Source: Halalkalibacter oceani (GTDB lineage Bacteria > Bacillota > Bacilli > Bacillales > Bacillaceae_D). From it: 64,000 nucleotides of DNA. Position numbers and translations under genes: made by a program. Positions 1 to 9,088 of the stretch are shown here, piece by piece (positions within the stretch are counted from its first letter, which is position 1; every line of letters begins with the position of its first letter). The stretch covers positions 124,001-188,000 of the forward strand of contig NZ_JBEPKD010000001.1 in NCBI RefSeq assembly GCF_040544555.1. Reading direction: 5' to 3'. The notes under the pieces were generated by a model. That model ran no database searches. It was not told the DNA's origin and worked only from the letters and a program-made list of their open reading frames with translations.

Positions 1-1
1 T

Positions 2-46
2 TACTCAGAAGTGGAAGCAGAGAAAATGAGTCGGGATCAAAAGTAA
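2..46 (+). CDS. 3' end of an unidentified gene (partial)
   Basis: A frame open from the left edge encodes about 14 residues (ending EKMSRDQK) and stops at TAA 44-46. It is too short to identify. The stretch to the DUF421 gene holds an AGGAGG at about 59-64 followed by a possible TTG start, but that frame runs into the next gene and is not convincing as a gene. Confidence 0.35.
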   Translation, partial: YSEVEAEKMSRDQK

Positions 47-126
47 ATCGTTCATTAGGAGGTTTTGACGGAAAAAACGCCACAGACGTCTCATCCGTTG
101 GAAACCAGGTCCCCGGAGGTAAGCAG

Positions 127-834
127 ATGTTCGACTTTTGGATGGGTTCTGAGACATTACCGATGTATGGCTTTATGATTCGGGCCGGCATCGTCTATGT
201 ATATATTTTTCTAATAGTAAAAATTCTCGGACAGCGGTCGATGGGTTCGATTGATGCACTCGATTTTATTTTTGGCGTCGTCATCGGCGATATTCTCGGA
301 GAGCCGTTAACGGACGGAGAGCTTCCTTTAAGCGGTCCGGTTGCCGCAGCGGCATTGACTGCCGGTTTGCATTTAACATTATCGATTGTGGCTCTCCATA
401 CCCCGCGCTTTCGCCGGATTATTGAAGACGAACCGATTATTTTAATGAAGCATGGAGAAATTTTGCACGATGAGTTGCGCAAAGCGAAAATTACGCTTGA
501 ATCGTTTTTAATGGACTTACGATTGCGCAGCGCGAGTGACTTATCCGAGATCGATTATGCGATTTTGGAAATGAACGGGACGATCAGTGTCATCAAAAAA
601 TCAAAATATGACGCGGCGACCCCGAATGACTTGCAGCAGAGTCCGCGGTCGAAAGGATATTCGAGCGTGCTGATCGAAGATGGTCATATTATTGAAGCAA
701 ATGTGCGAAAGGTTGGAACGCTCGACTGGCTGAGGGGAACCATTCAGCAGTACGGCTATTCAAATGCTGAAGATATCTTTTTATTGACGTTGGATGAAGC
801 CGGAAATGTCTTTATTAGCCCAAAAAAGAAATAA
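127..834 (+). CDS. DUF421 (YetF-type) membrane protein
   Basis: The 235-residue product has three N-terminal membrane segments (about residues 12-35, 45-60 and 68-92) followed by a cytoplasmic domain. The motifs ILGQRSMGSIDALDFIFGVV and DEPIILMKHG are typical of the DUF421/YetF family, which is common in several copies in spore-formers; YetF-type proteins have been linked to the spore membrane, but the biochemical role is not settled. The start follows a CGGAGGT ribosome binding site. It appears to be transcribed alone, with an inverted repeat immediately downstream. Family assignment is secure; function is not. Confidence 0.88.
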   Translation: MFDFWMGSETLPMYGFMIRAGIVYVYIFLIVKILGQRSMGSIDALDFIFGVVIGDILGEPLTDGELPLSGPVAAAALTAGLHLTLSIVALHTPRFRRIIEDEPIILMKHGEILHDELRKAKITLESFLMDLRLRSASDLSEIDYAILEMNGTISVIKKSKYDAATPNDLQQSPRSKGYSSVLIEDGHIIEANVRKVGTLDWLRGTIQQYGYSNAEDIFLLTLDEAGNVFISPKKK

Positions 835-843
835 CAGGTATAA

Positions 844-891
844 AAACACTCCTTTTTTTCCACAATAGATGTAAAAGAAAAAGGAGTGTTT
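844..891 (+). promoter_or_regulatory. 14-bp hairpin enclosing the ribosome binding site of the FbpB-like gene
   Basis: AAACACTCCTTTTT (844-857) is complementary to AAAAAGGAGTGTTT (878-891), with a loop of about 20 nt. The 3' arm contains the AAGGAG ribosome binding site and ends one base before the ATG at 892. In RNA the site would be fully paired. The hairpin could alternatively help terminate the DUF421 transcript, but no T tract follows it. Confidence 0.6.
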
Positions 892-1038
892 ATGTTGAGA
901 AGAGTCAGAAAAGTAACATTTGAGGAATTAGTGCAAGAAAACAAAGAACAGTTGATGAATGATCAGGATGCACTGGACCGCTTAGAGGAAAAATGGGAAT
1001 TGAAGCGGGCCATTCCGGCTGAGCGGATAGAACTGTAG
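892..1038 (+). CDS. Small basic protein, Fur-regulated basic protein B (FbpB)-like
   Basis: A 48-residue protein beginning MLRRVRKVTFEELV, with the pattern TFEELVQENK-LM-D-DALDRLEEK. It matches the FbpB-type small proteins of Bacillus, some of which help the sRNA FsrA in iron-sparing. The length fits FbpB (about 50 residues). The AAGGAG ribosome binding site (881-886) lies inside a long hairpin, so translation may be controlled. I see no clear Fur box immediately upstream. The family resemblance is good; the role in iron control is carried over from B. subtilis and not shown here. Confidence 0.65.
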   Translation: MLRRVRKVTFEELVQENKEQLMNDQDALDRLEEKWELKRAIPAERIEL

Positions 1039-1097
1039 CAGCTGTCTGTATAATTGTCTTCTCGCGAGGAAAGATAGTAAAAAGGGAGGGGATTAAT

Positions 1098-1238
1098 ATG
1101 AAAAGTGCCAAATCAACTTCAGCTCAATTTCGGCCCGATCACCTTGGGACACAGCCGGTAGAAAGCCGTTCTAATAAAGGGAAACAAATGAATACGAAAA
1201 GCAATGAACAGCCGGATTATATCCCGCCAAAAGGATAG
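1098..1238 (+). CDS. sspN: Small acid-soluble spore protein N
   Basis: A 46-residue protein with the SspN signature: a phenylalanine-proline block, HLGTQP, then SNKGKQM and a C-terminal proline-rich PDYIPPKG. SspN is a minor SASP made in the forespore. In B. subtilis it is the first gene of sspN-tlp-yneP. Here tlp and yneP are found about 7 kb downstream, so the cluster has been opened by insertion of other genes. The ribosome binding site AAAGGGAGGGG precedes ATG 1098 and a strong terminator follows. Too small for many gene finders but well supported. Confidence 0.88.
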   Translation: MKSAKSTSAQFRPDHLGTQPVESRSNKGKQMNTKSNEQPDYIPPKG

Positions 1239-1250
1239 GGAGAAAAAGGA

Positions 1251-1291
1251 GCATCTCAATGACCGCACGTGCGGCGTTGAGATGCTTTTTC
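1251..1291 (+). terminator. Rho-independent terminator of sspN
   Basis: GCATCTCAA (1251-1259) pairs with TTGAGATGC (1277-1285), enclosing an inner palindrome CCGCACGTGCGG, and is followed by TTTTTC. Confidence 0.85.
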
Positions 1292-1428
1292 AATGGGGGA
1301 ATTTCACAGTTTGTGCCAGCCTCGACCTTTTTGGACATTCCTCTTCGCCTTTGTCGAGCAAAATGACTTGTCAAACCTCTTGATCGACGAAATAATAGAA
1401 GAGGATGAAGTAGCAGCAGGAGGCTAAG

Positions 1429-1890
1429 ATGATGAAGCAGCAAACGCTGATTTTACGAACATTGCTTTTCCTATATATTGTCGTTGTCCTTTATATTACG
1501 CTGTTGGCCTGGAATTACGGGGCTTCCCTTGGACCGGCCGGGCCAGGCGGACGAAATTACAATCTCATTCCTTTCCGGAGCATTTACCGCATCGGCGTTT
1601 TTAGCCCGACGATTCTTGATCCTCTGCGAATTTTAGTCGGTAATATTCTTCTCTTTGTTCCATTTGGCTTTTTATTGCCGGCAGTTTGGAGACATCTTCG
1701 CCACGCGCTTGTCGTCGTCCTGATCGGCATGGGCTTTTCCCTCATGATAGAAACGAGTCAATTTCTGTTTACGCACCGTGTCGCAAATGTTGATGATGTA
1801 ATTCTGAATTCCTTAGGAGTGTGGATCGGTTACGGCTTCTTTTATGTGACGCTCTGGCTGAAACGCCGTATTGTTCTCTTTCATGCCTAA
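1429..1890 (+). CDS. VanZ family membrane protein
   Basis: A 153-residue protein with about four transmembrane helices. Family motifs are NLIPFRSI after the first helix, NILLFVPFGFLLP in the second and ETSQF-THR-ANVDDVILNSLG near the C-terminus, all classic for VanZ. VanZ proteins give low-level teicoplanin resistance in some enterococci, but most Bacillus members have no known function. An AGGAGG precedes the tandem ATGs at 1429 and 1432. It is convergent with the next gene, with a 5-nt gap. Confidence 0.9.
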   Translation: MMKQQTLILRTLLFLYIVVVLYITLLAWNYGASLGPAGPGGRNYNLIPFRSIYRIGVFSPTILDPLRILVGNILLFVPFGFLLPAVWRHLRHALVVVLIGMGFSLMIETSQFLFTHRVANVDDVILNSLGVWIGYGFFYVTLWLKRRIVLFHA

Positions 1891-1895
1891 AGCTG

Positions 1896-2552
1896 CTACA
1901 GGGGTTTGCGGCCAAAAGACGGCGCCTGCCGATTGAAAAAGCGGTAAAGCAAATAAACGATGAGTAAGAACCCCGCATACACGAAGCAAATAAAAACAAG
2001 ATTTCCCGGACTGGTCACGAGGGAATTTCCGACAATGGCGAACAAAAACATCGACGGGATTTTCCCGAGAGACGAAGCGCAAGCATAGGGCCAGAACGGG
2101 ACCCGGCTTAAAGCAGAATAAATATTAACAACGATTGAAGGAATAATCGGAATCAACCGTGAGAGAAAGATGGTCATAAAGGCGTTTCGTTCAAATAAAT
2201 GAGTGAGCTTTGCGGCGTGCTTATAACGGTAAAGCAAGGAGCTGCCCCAATCTTGAAAGCCGTAGCGTACGGCAGCAAACATCACGATCGACGCCAGTGA
2301 TGACCCGAGCCACGTCAGACCGCTCCCGAGCCAGGGACCATAGGCCGCACCGAGAATCCCGCCAATGACCGGATAAGGAATCACCGGAAAAAGGGCAAAC
2401 AATGTCGCCGCCACGGATGTTAAAATGAGCGAGCGGGTTCCGCCCGTTTGCAGCCAGTGAAGCAGTTGTTCACCATATAAAGAAAGCAGAACAGCGACGA
2501 TTACATAGCTCAAAACAATAAAACTCTTCTTAATAATGTTCATTCCTTTCAC
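1896..2552 (-). CDS. TVP38/TMEM64 (VTT/DedA-related) membrane protein
   Basis: The 218-residue integral membrane protein carries the VTT (SNARE-associated) core: PVIPYPVIGGILGAAYGPW, GSSLASIVMFAAVRYG, then FLSRLIPIIPSIVVNIYSAL and GKIPSMFLFAIVGNSL. Related DedA/VTT proteins work as lipid scramblases or flippases, for instance for undecaprenyl phosphate or phospholipids. The listed start is a GTG; an in-frame ATG three codons downstream (2543) is also possible, since the AAAGGA lies between them. Confidence 0.88.
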   Translation of the reverse strand: MKGMNIIKKSFIVLSYVIVAVLLSLYGEQLLHWLQTGGTRSLILTSVAATLFALFPVIPYPVIGGILGAAYGPWLGSGLTWLGSSLASIVMFAAVRYGFQDWGSSLLYRYKHAAKLTHLFERNAFMTIFLSRLIPIIPSIVVNIYSALSRVPFWPYACASSLGKIPSMFLFAIVGNSLVTSPGNLVFICFVYAGFLLIVYLLYRFFNRQAPSFGRKPL

Positions 2553-2708
2553 GCTGAATTTCTGGTTAGCAGCCTCGTTATCAACAGTTTCTCACACCGC
2601 TCCCGGTTTGTCTCCATCCGGTTCCTGACATGTTCGTGAATTTTTGTGATAGGACAATCCTTTCGCGCGTACAATGAAGCAAATGTATTGGGGAGAGGGG
2701 AACGTGCT

Positions 2709-3992
2709 GTGCAAATTCATGTCGTGAGGCCAGGGCAAACGCTGACCGGGATTGCCAATGCCTATGATTCAACAACTGAAGCGATTATTCAGGCAAATGC
2801 TCTGCCAAACCCGAACAACCTCGTCATTGGTCAAACGTTGATTATTCCGATAAGCGGGCGCCTCTATTACGTTCAGCCCGGCGACAGCTTATATGAAATT
2901 AGCCGCCGCTTTCAAGTGTCGATTGATGAGATCGTTTCGTTAAATCAGTTAAACCCAAGTCAGCCGCTGGCGATTGATCAAAGGCTTGCTCTACCACCCC
3001 GCAGCCGGATTGCGATTGATGTCAACGGCTATATTGAGCCCCGCCCGCCATTGGAGACCGAGCCTCAAGTCATTCAGGAAGTCGGCAACGAATTGACATA
3101 CTTATCGATTTTCAGCTACCATGTGACGCCCGAAGGAGGGCTCATCCCAGTCGAAGACACCCCGTCGATTCAAGCCGCTTACCCATTTCACATTGTCCCT
3201 GTGCTTGTCATTACCAATATGGTCGAAAATCAATTCGATGCTGATTTGGGAGAAGCCATTTTGAATGATATCAACCTGCAAAATCAAGTGCTCGATCAAG
3301 CCTTTGCGATTATGGCGGAAAAAGGCTACCTCGGCTTAAATATCGACTTTGAGCATTTACGTCCAGAAGATCGCGAGCCGTATAATCAATTTTTGCGACT
3401 CACGGTACAGCGTGCGCGAGAACATGGGTATACAGTGTCGACTGCATTGGCGCCAAAAGTCAGCGGCGAACAGGCCGGAGCATGGTACGAAGCGCATGAT
3501 TATCCGGCCCATGGTGAAATAGTCGATTATACCGTACTGATGACATACGAATGGGGCTGGAGCGGTGGCCCGCCAATGGCCGTTGCCCCGCTTGATCAGG
3601 TAAGAAGAGTGGTGGAATATGCAGCATCTGTTATGCCAGTCGAAAAAATCATGATGGGCATTCCGCTTTACGGCTACGACTGGACACTGCCATTTGAGCC
3701 GGGAGGAGAGTTTGCAAGAGCGATCAGCCCGCAGCAGGCGATTGAACTGGCCGCACAGTATGGCGCGACAATTCAATATGATGAACAAGCGCAGTCGCCG
3801 TTTTTCCTCTACCAGGAAGAAGACGGCACGGAGCATGAAGTCTGGTTTGAAGATGCGCGCAGCATTCAGGCGAAGTTTGATCTGGTCAAGGAGCTAGGGC
3901 TGCGCGGGGTCAGCTATTGGGTTTTAAGAATCGAATTTCCGCAAAACTGGCTGTTAATTCAAGATAACTTTGACGTGAATAAACGGGTGTAG
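2709..3992 (+). CDS. LysM-GH18 spore cortex-lytic glycosidase, SleL/YaaH type
   Basis: From the GTG at 2709 (ribosome binding site GGGGAGAGGGG) the product has 427 residues. Two N-terminal LysM modules (about residues 2-46 and 51-96; HVVRPGQTLTGIA and YYVQPGDSLYEIS) are followed by a glycoside hydrolase 18 barrel with the catalytic stretch GLNIDFEHL. This is the architecture of SleL/YaaH N-acetylglucosaminidases, which digest cortex fragments during germination. An upstream in-frame ATG at 2646 lacks a ribosome binding site and would add residues in front of the LysM module, where this family normally begins. Transcribed alone. Confidence 0.9.
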   Translation: MQIHVVRPGQTLTGIANAYDSTTEAIIQANALPNPNNLVIGQTLIIPISGRLYYVQPGDSLYEISRRFQVSIDEIVSLNQLNPSQPLAIDQRLALPPRSRIAIDVNGYIEPRPPLETEPQVIQEVGNELTYLSIFSYHVTPEGGLIPVEDTPSIQAAYPFHIVPVLVITNMVENQFDADLGEAILNDINLQNQVLDQAFAIMAEKGYLGLNIDFEHLRPEDREPYNQFLRLTVQRAREHGYTVSTALAPKVSGEQAGAWYEAHDYPAHGEIVDYTVLMTYEWGWSGGPPMAVAPLDQVRRVVEYAASVMPVEKIMMGIPLYGYDWTLPFEPGGEFARAISPQQAIELAAQYGATIQYDEQAQSPFFLYQEEDGTEHEVWFEDARSIQAKFDLVKELGLRGVSYWVLRIEFPQNWLLIQDNFDVNKRV

Positions 3993-4171
3993 CTAACCGA
4001 AACGAAGCAGGAAAGCGGCGTTCCTTTCCTGCTTTGTTGTTATGATGGGAAGACTCGCCCTCTCTTCTATGTTCTCTTCGCCAATCTTCTGTTAAAATTA
4101 AAGCAAAGTGATTTTGTAGGAAATGTACGAATGACATCACCCCGCCGAAAGCTTGGAGGCTCACATTTAAT

Positions 4172-5782
4172 ATGGAAATTATCGGTAATCTCTTACTCTA
4201 TGCCAGCTTCATTTTATTAATAGGCTATTTCACCTTGTCTTTTTTTATGCTTAAGGAACAGGGTACAGTCACGCTGCCGCTTTGGTTATTGAAAGCAGCT
4301 GTCGTTGCGATCCCGCTGTCGCTTTTGCTGACGGTGATCCGCCTTGTCTATATGCTGTACAGTCAGTTTCAGGTGGAATTTTTTGAAGCGGTATTTACGG
4401 TGCTGTTGCAATACGCTGCTGGACAGGCTTTCCTGTTTGCGAGCGTGTTCGCCTGGATGCTGCTGAGCATGATACCATTGTCACGCTCAAGAAAAACGTC
4501 GGCTTTTGCCCTTTTGCTGCTGTTCGTTTTAATCATTACAGTAAGCTGGGCCGGCCATGGGGCTGCCGTAGCCGGTATAACAGGATTGATCGGCAACAGT
4601 CTTCATCTCGCCGGAGTGGCAGTCTGGATTGGGCCGCTCACTATACTAGCCTGGGCGGCAAAAGATGGACTGCCGGGAGAGTTCTTTCGCTGGTTTTCCC
4701 CGCTTGCCGTTTTCGCAGTCGTGATTGTTACCTTGTCCGGTTTTTTGCTGATGAATGACATTGTTCCGCAATACGTTCAAGCCTGGCAAATCACCTATGG
4801 ACAGCTTCTCCTGCTTAAGCATTTGATTTATGCGCCGCTGCTTCTGTTCGGTCTTCACCATTTTTGGCTTGGCAGGCGGAAGCCGGCACAGCTTGACGGA
4901 AGCGGCGTGATAGGAAGCTTTCGCCTTGAATCTTTGCTCGCTTATTTCATATTGGCGATTTCGGCGTTTATGACGGAGCAGACACCTCCTCATGAAGTTG
5001 CCCAGACGTTGCAGACAGAATCAATTGTCTCGGTGATGTTCCTCTATCTTTCTGAACAGCAGCTTCAAACCGGCATGATCGGCTTTGCCCCTTCTGTTAC
5101 GGCGATCCTGATTTTAGCTGGAGCGACAGCCATTGCTGCGACTGCTTTTCTTCTTTTGCGCCGGAACAAATTTCAGCTTGCGTTTTCGCTGTTCCTGCTT
5201 AGTATTCTCGTCGGATATCATGGCGTCATGTCGAGCTTGACTGTGCAGGAGGAGCTGCTCATGGATCAGACGGTTTATCCGACGATTGAAAGCGCGATTT
5301 CGCAAACGTATGAAAACGATGATGTGATTGAAGTCGCAGTGGCGCAGCAAGTAGAGGATGAATGGCATGTCGTCTACACGGTCAATGGCGAGCAGCTCGT
5401 TGCTGAAAAGCTACAGCAAGCAGAAGGCGGCTTTAAACGGCTTCCTGCGGCGATGCTGACAGTCGGAGGGACAGCTGTCGTGGAGGAAGAGCAAAAAATC
5501 CGCACCTTCCGCGTCGAGAGCGGCAATTGGCATGATGAGGAGTACGCGGCGACATATGTCACCTTCGGCATGATTCAACAGCCGGAGAACGTCGCCAGAG
5601 TGCAAATTCACTATGAGGGAGGCTCCTTTATCGCTCCGCTTGAAAATCAAGTGTTTCTCCATGTGACCTCAAGCAATGAGACCTGGCAGGAGGAACATCC
5701 GATTGACTTTCTCGCGGACGACGGCACGGTGATGGAAACCTATGCCCGCAATGTGATGGAAAGAGGGATCTACTGCCATTAA
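4172..5782 (+). CDS. CopD-domain membrane protein (YcnJ-like copper protein)
   Basis: The 536-residue protein has about eight to nine membrane helices. The NSLHLAGVAVWIGPL segment (about residues 145-160) is the hallmark of CopD domains, where the histidine is thought to bind copper. A C-terminal non-membrane domain of about 150 residues, beginning near LTVQEELLMDQTVYPTIE, probably lies outside the cell. No copper regulator is visible nearby. The gene is followed after 51 nt by the double AAA gene on the same strand. Copper import is inferred from the family only. Confidence 0.75.
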   Translation: MEIIGNLLLYASFILLIGYFTLSFFMLKEQGTVTLPLWLLKAAVVAIPLSLLLTVIRLVYMLYSQFQVEFFEAVFTVLLQYAAGQAFLFASVFAWMLLSMIPLSRSRKTSAFALLLLFVLIITVSWAGHGAAVAGITGLIGNSLHLAGVAVWIGPLTILAWAAKDGLPGEFFRWFSPLAVFAVVIVTLSGFLLMNDIVPQYVQAWQITYGQLLLLKHLIYAPLLLFGLHHFWLGRRKPAQLDGSGVIGSFRLESLLAYFILAISAFMTEQTPPHEVAQTLQTESIVSVMFLYLSEQQLQTGMIGFAPSVTAILILAGATAIAATAFLLLRRNKFQLAFSLFLLSILVGYHGVMSSLTVQEELLMDQTVYPTIESAISQTYENDDVIEVAVAQQVEDEWHVVYTVNGEQLVAEKLQQAEGGFKRLPAAMLTVGGTAVVEEEQKIRTFRVESGNWHDEEYAATYVTFGMIQQPENVARVQIHYEGGSFIAPLENQVFLHVTSSNETWQEEHPIDFLADDGTVMETYARNVMERGIYCH

Positions 5783-5833
5783 CTTTGTGAACATGGTAAA
5801 ATGGGGCAGACGAGTCAAGAGGACGTGATAAAG

Positions 5834-8149
5834 ATGTTGCAGCGTAAATGGTCACTGGCGGATATAAAGCAGTGGCTTGAAAATAGAAGCGAAGAAGAAC
5901 AGCCTTTGCAGGAAGCAACAGCATGGGAAATTCTCGAAGCGCTTGAAGGCAGGGAGGAAGAGCTGGCGCCGGTTTACCGGGCCCAATTGTATGCCCTGCT
6001 GGCGTCAGCCCGGCTTGAGCGAACGGGACAGCTTGACCCGGTGATTGAACGGTGGCAAGAAAGAGCGGCGACACTGTCTCCGGAAAGCGGGTTCGTCCAG
6101 AGAATCACCTGCCAAATCATGCTGAAAAAAATCGGAAATCAACTGCGGCTACCTGAATTTCCTGTTATTCGCGAGACCGATCATAGCTCGGCCAAGAAGA
6201 AAGCAGCGAACGATTATCGCCGGATCGCCCAACGGTTTTTCTCTTTTGAGAAGGAATTGACGGCAGAGTGGGAACGGGGTCGGGAGTTGCTTCTCCAGCA
6301 GAAAGAGGGGGAAAGACTCGAGCGTTTGTATCAGCTGATGACAGAGCTGAAGCAGCCTTTTTCCCGCATTCTCGAGGCGACGGGGGAGTACGCCGACTCA
6401 GTCCAGGGCATTTATTATTCGGCAGCTCAGTTTAAGCAAATAAAACAGGCGGAAGCAGACATAAAGCTGCTGTTTTCGCGTCTGGATGAGCTGCTGCCGC
6501 AGTCGGCGGAGGAGCAAGAGCCTGAGGCTCTTGTCGAATTGCAATCGCTCATCGGTCTGAACGAGGTAAAAGAACGGATCGCCAAGCTTCATCGTTTTCT
6601 CCATTATCAAAAAGAAAGACAGGAGCAGGGCTTTCAAATAAAAGACGGCATGGCGATGCATATGATTTTAACCGGGAATCCCGGAACGGGGAAAACTCAT
6701 CTAGCCCGTGTGATCGCGAAAATTTATTATGAGCTTGGCCTTTTGACACGAGATGAAGTGTACGAGGTTGACCGTGCCGCTCTCGTCGGCGCGTATGTCG
6801 GTCAGACAGAAGAGCAAACCCAAAAGGCGATTGAACGGGCGCTTGGAGGCGTTCTGTTTATCGATGAAGCATACAGCCTGCGCCGGGCGGATGCTTCGGG
6901 AAATGATTATGGACAAGCGGTGATTGATACGCTTGTTTCGGCGATGACGAGCGGAAAATACGCTGGACAATTTGCCGTTATTTTAGCTGGTTATCCCGCG
7001 GAAATGCGCACGTTTCTCCGCTCCAATCCCGGTTTACGCAGCCGCTTTCCCGAGCAGAACCATATTCATTTACCGGATTATACGATTGACGAGCTGCTGC
7101 AGATCGGGGCGAAGATGGCGCTGGAAAACGATTATATGCTAACGCAGGGAGCGAAAAGAGAGCTTCAGCGTAGAATTGAACGGGCGGCTGTCGATGAGTC
7201 GTTCGGCAATGCCCGTACGGTAAAAAATCTTGTCCTGGAAGCGATTTTTGAAAAGGGAGCCGAGCTGACGCTGACGGAAGCAAAAGCCGATGACTTCGTG
7301 TTTCTTGATGCCGAGCATTTTCAGGCAAACGAAGAAACAGAGCAGGCTGCGATACAGTCGCTTGAAGCGCTAGTCGGCTTACAAGCGGTTAAGCGGGAAA
7401 TCAAGCAGCTCACGTCATTTGCAGATGTTCAGCAAAAACGGCGGGAGCAGGGGTTGCAGGCGCTTCCACTGCAACTTCACGCCGTCTTTACCGGCAATCC
7501 GGGGACAGGAAAGACGACCGTTGCCGAGCTGTTTGCAAAAGCATTGCACGAAATCGGCCTGTTAAAGAGAGGGCATCTGGTCGTTGCCGGCCGCGCCGAT
7601 CTTGTCGCCGGCTATGTCGGGCAGACTGCACAAAAAACGAAGGAGCTCATCCGCGACGCGTTAGGCGGGGTGTTGTTTATTGATGAGGCATACGCCTTGC
7701 TTTCAGCGGGAAAAGGCGACTTTGGCATGGAGGCAATCCATACGCTCGTTCAGGAAATGACGGTTCATCAGGAAAATCTCGTCGTCATTCTCGCCGGCTA
7801 CGAGCAGGAGATGGAAAGACTGCTTGCGAGCAATCCCGGCTTGCGCTCGCGCTTTAAAAAACAGCTCTCTTTTGATGATTACACGAAGGAAGAGCTTGTC
7901 GAGATCGTGCTTGAACGCGCTGAGCAGGCTGACTACCGCTTTAGCGGCCGGGCGAAGAGCATTTTGGAAACAGAGGTGATGCTTAAGAAGCATCCGGCTA
8001 ACGCCCGTTATGCGGTAGATGTGTTTGAACGGCTTGTGCAGCTTCAGGCTCTGCGCCTGCAGGAGCAGCAGGCGCATGACGCTGAGCAGTTAATGACAAT
8101 TACAGAAGAAGATCTGCGTTTGCTCGTTACAGAAGGGGGACATAAGTGA
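5834..8149 (+). CDS. Double AAA+ ATPase, SpoVK/CbbX-like
   Basis: A protein of about 771 residues with an N-terminal helical region of roughly 220 residues and two AAA+ modules. Walker A sites are GNPGTGKT at about 281-288 and again at about 554-561; each is followed by LFIDEAY (Walker B; first at about 342-348) and an NPGLRSRF arginine-finger motif. B. subtilis SpoVK carries a single such module, so this is a tandem version. I chose ATG 5834, 10 nt after AAGAGGA; the ATG at 5801 has no ribosome binding site. Its stop overlaps the yneP start (TGATG), so the two are translationally coupled. The substrate is unknown. Confidence 0.85.
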   Translation: MLQRKWSLADIKQWLENRSEEEQPLQEATAWEILEALEGREEELAPVYRAQLYALLASARLERTGQLDPVIERWQERAATLSPESGFVQRITCQIMLKKIGNQLRLPEFPVIRETDHSSAKKKAANDYRRIAQRFFSFEKELTAEWERGRELLLQQKEGERLERLYQLMTELKQPFSRILEATGEYADSVQGIYYSAAQFKQIKQAEADIKLLFSRLDELLPQSAEEQEPEALVELQSLIGLNEVKERIAKLHRFLHYQKERQEQGFQIKDGMAMHMILTGNPGTGKTHLARVIAKIYYELGLLTRDEVYEVDRAALVGAYVGQTEEQTQKAIERALGGVLFIDEAYSLRRADASGNDYGQAVIDTLVSAMTSGKYAGQFAVILAGYPAEMRTFLRSNPGLRSRFPEQNHIHLPDYTIDELLQIGAKMALENDYMLTQGAKRELQRRIERAAVDESFGNARTVKNLVLEAIFEKGAELTLTEAKADDFVFLDAEHFQANEETEQAAIQSLEALVGLQAVKREIKQLTSFADVQQKRREQGLQALPLQLHAVFTGNPGTGKTTVAELFAKALHEIGLLKRGHLVVAGRADLVAGYVGQTAQKTKELIRDALGGVLFIDEAYALLSAGKGDFGMEAIHTLVQEMTVHQENLVVILAGYEQEMERLLASNPGLRSRFKKQLSFDDYTKEELVEIVLERAEQADYRFSGRAKSILETEVMLKKHPANARYAVDVFERLVQLQALRLQEQQAHDAEQLMTITEEDLRLLVTEGGHK

Positions 8150-8568
8150 TGCATGTGACAGAAACACCAGTCGTCGTACGCTATGCTGAAACGGATCAAA
8201 TGGGAGTGGTTCATCATTCCAATTATCTTGTCTGGTTTGAGTTAGGCCGGACGGAGCTGGTGAAAGAGCTCGGTTTTCATTATGCCGAAATGGAAAAGGA
8301 AGGGATCCTCTCCCCAGTGACGGATATCCAAGTCTCATACAAAAACCCGACGACATACGGCGATATCGTCACGGTAAAGACGTGGGTCGCAGGCTATGAC
8401 GGACTGCGGGTGACCTATCATTATGAAGTTGTCAATGAAGCCGGGATGATCTGCGTCGTCGGAAGCAGTACCCACGTCTGCGTCAAAAAAGATACGTTCC
8501 GTCCTGTCTCAATCCGCAAGCATTTGCCTGAGTGGGATGAGGCGTATAAACGAATCGTGCATGTATAA
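8149..8568 (+). CDS. yneP: Hotdog-fold acyl-CoA thioesterase, YneP
   Basis: A 139-residue single-domain 4HBT protein. The catalytic region YAETDQMGVVHHSNYLVWFE is the signature of YbgC/FadM-type thioesterases, with the aspartate in AETDQMG as catalytic residue. Size and neighbourhood (tlp and yneQ downstream, sspN upstream) match B. subtilis YneP. ATG 8149 overlaps the stop of the AAA gene, and GAAGGGGGA gives the ribosome binding site; a GTG at 8146 is an alternative. The natural acyl-CoA substrate is unknown. Confidence 0.9.
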   Translation: MHVTETPVVVRYAETDQMGVVHHSNYLVWFELGRTELVKELGFHYAEMEKEGILSPVTDIQVSYKNPTTYGDIVTVKTWVAGYDGLRVTYHYEVVNEAGMICVVGSSTHVCVKKDTFRPVSIRKHLPEWDEAYKRIVHV

Positions 8569-8629
8569 ATACCCGGCAGCTCTCCATACTAATAAACGCA
8601 ACACCTAATTATTTTTTGGGGGGATTATG

Positions 8630-8866
8630 ATGGCAAAGCCGGATAATCGTGCTGATAATGCAGAAAAGCTGAAGAAAATGAAGGAAAACACGAAGCATAA
8701 TATGGAAGCTGCGAAAGAGGCAGTCGCCCATACGGACATGTCACGCGAACAGAAGAAAGCGGTAAAAGCCAAAAATAAAAGACGGAAAGAAAGCATGAAG
8801 GCGTTCGACGAGGAAATCGCCGATGAAATCGACGCTCGTGAGCAAGGCTATAACAAACAAAAATAG
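8630..8866 (+). CDS. tlp: Small acid-soluble spore protein Tlp
   Basis: A lysine- and glutamate-rich protein of 78 residues starting MAKPDNRADNAEKLKKM, closely matching the conserved N-terminus of Tlp (MAKPDDRSDNVEKLQ in B. subtilis). The KAKNKRRKESMKAFDEEI segment is also typical. Tlp is a minor forespore protein co-transcribed with sspN in B. subtilis; here it lies after yneP, so gene order has changed. Tandem ATGs at 8627 and 8630 follow a G-rich ribosome binding site; MAKPD is the usual start. Confidence 0.85.
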   Translation: MAKPDNRADNAEKLKKMKENTKHNMEAAKEAVAHTDMSREQKKAVKAKNKRRKESMKAFDEEIADEIDAREQGYNKQK

Positions 8867-8907
8867 AAGCGGCGCCGGTAAGATAAATGCCACCGGCTGC
8901 TTCGGGG

Positions 8908-8946
8908 GTGTGCCAGAGGGAATTCTTCCTTTTGGCACACTTTTTT
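8908..8946 (+). terminator. Rho-independent terminator after tlp
   Basis: GTGTGCCA (8908-8915) and TGGCACAC (8933-8940) form a stem followed directly by TTTTTT. Confidence 0.88.
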
Positions 8947-9088
8947 CGGCTTATCTCCAGCTTTTGATATGCGGCGAGCTGATAATCAATCAGCTCCTAA
9001 CAGCTTTCCGCAAGGCGGCAAACAAAAGAACAGTAAATCGTCATTTCCTATGCTATAATGACAAGCATATTTAGATGGAGGGGTCAAG

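Noticed and set aside
65..180. Small gene starting at TTG 65 after AGGAGG
   Set aside because: The frame overlaps the DUF421 start and shows no protein-like pattern; the DUF421 gene has its own ribosome binding site.
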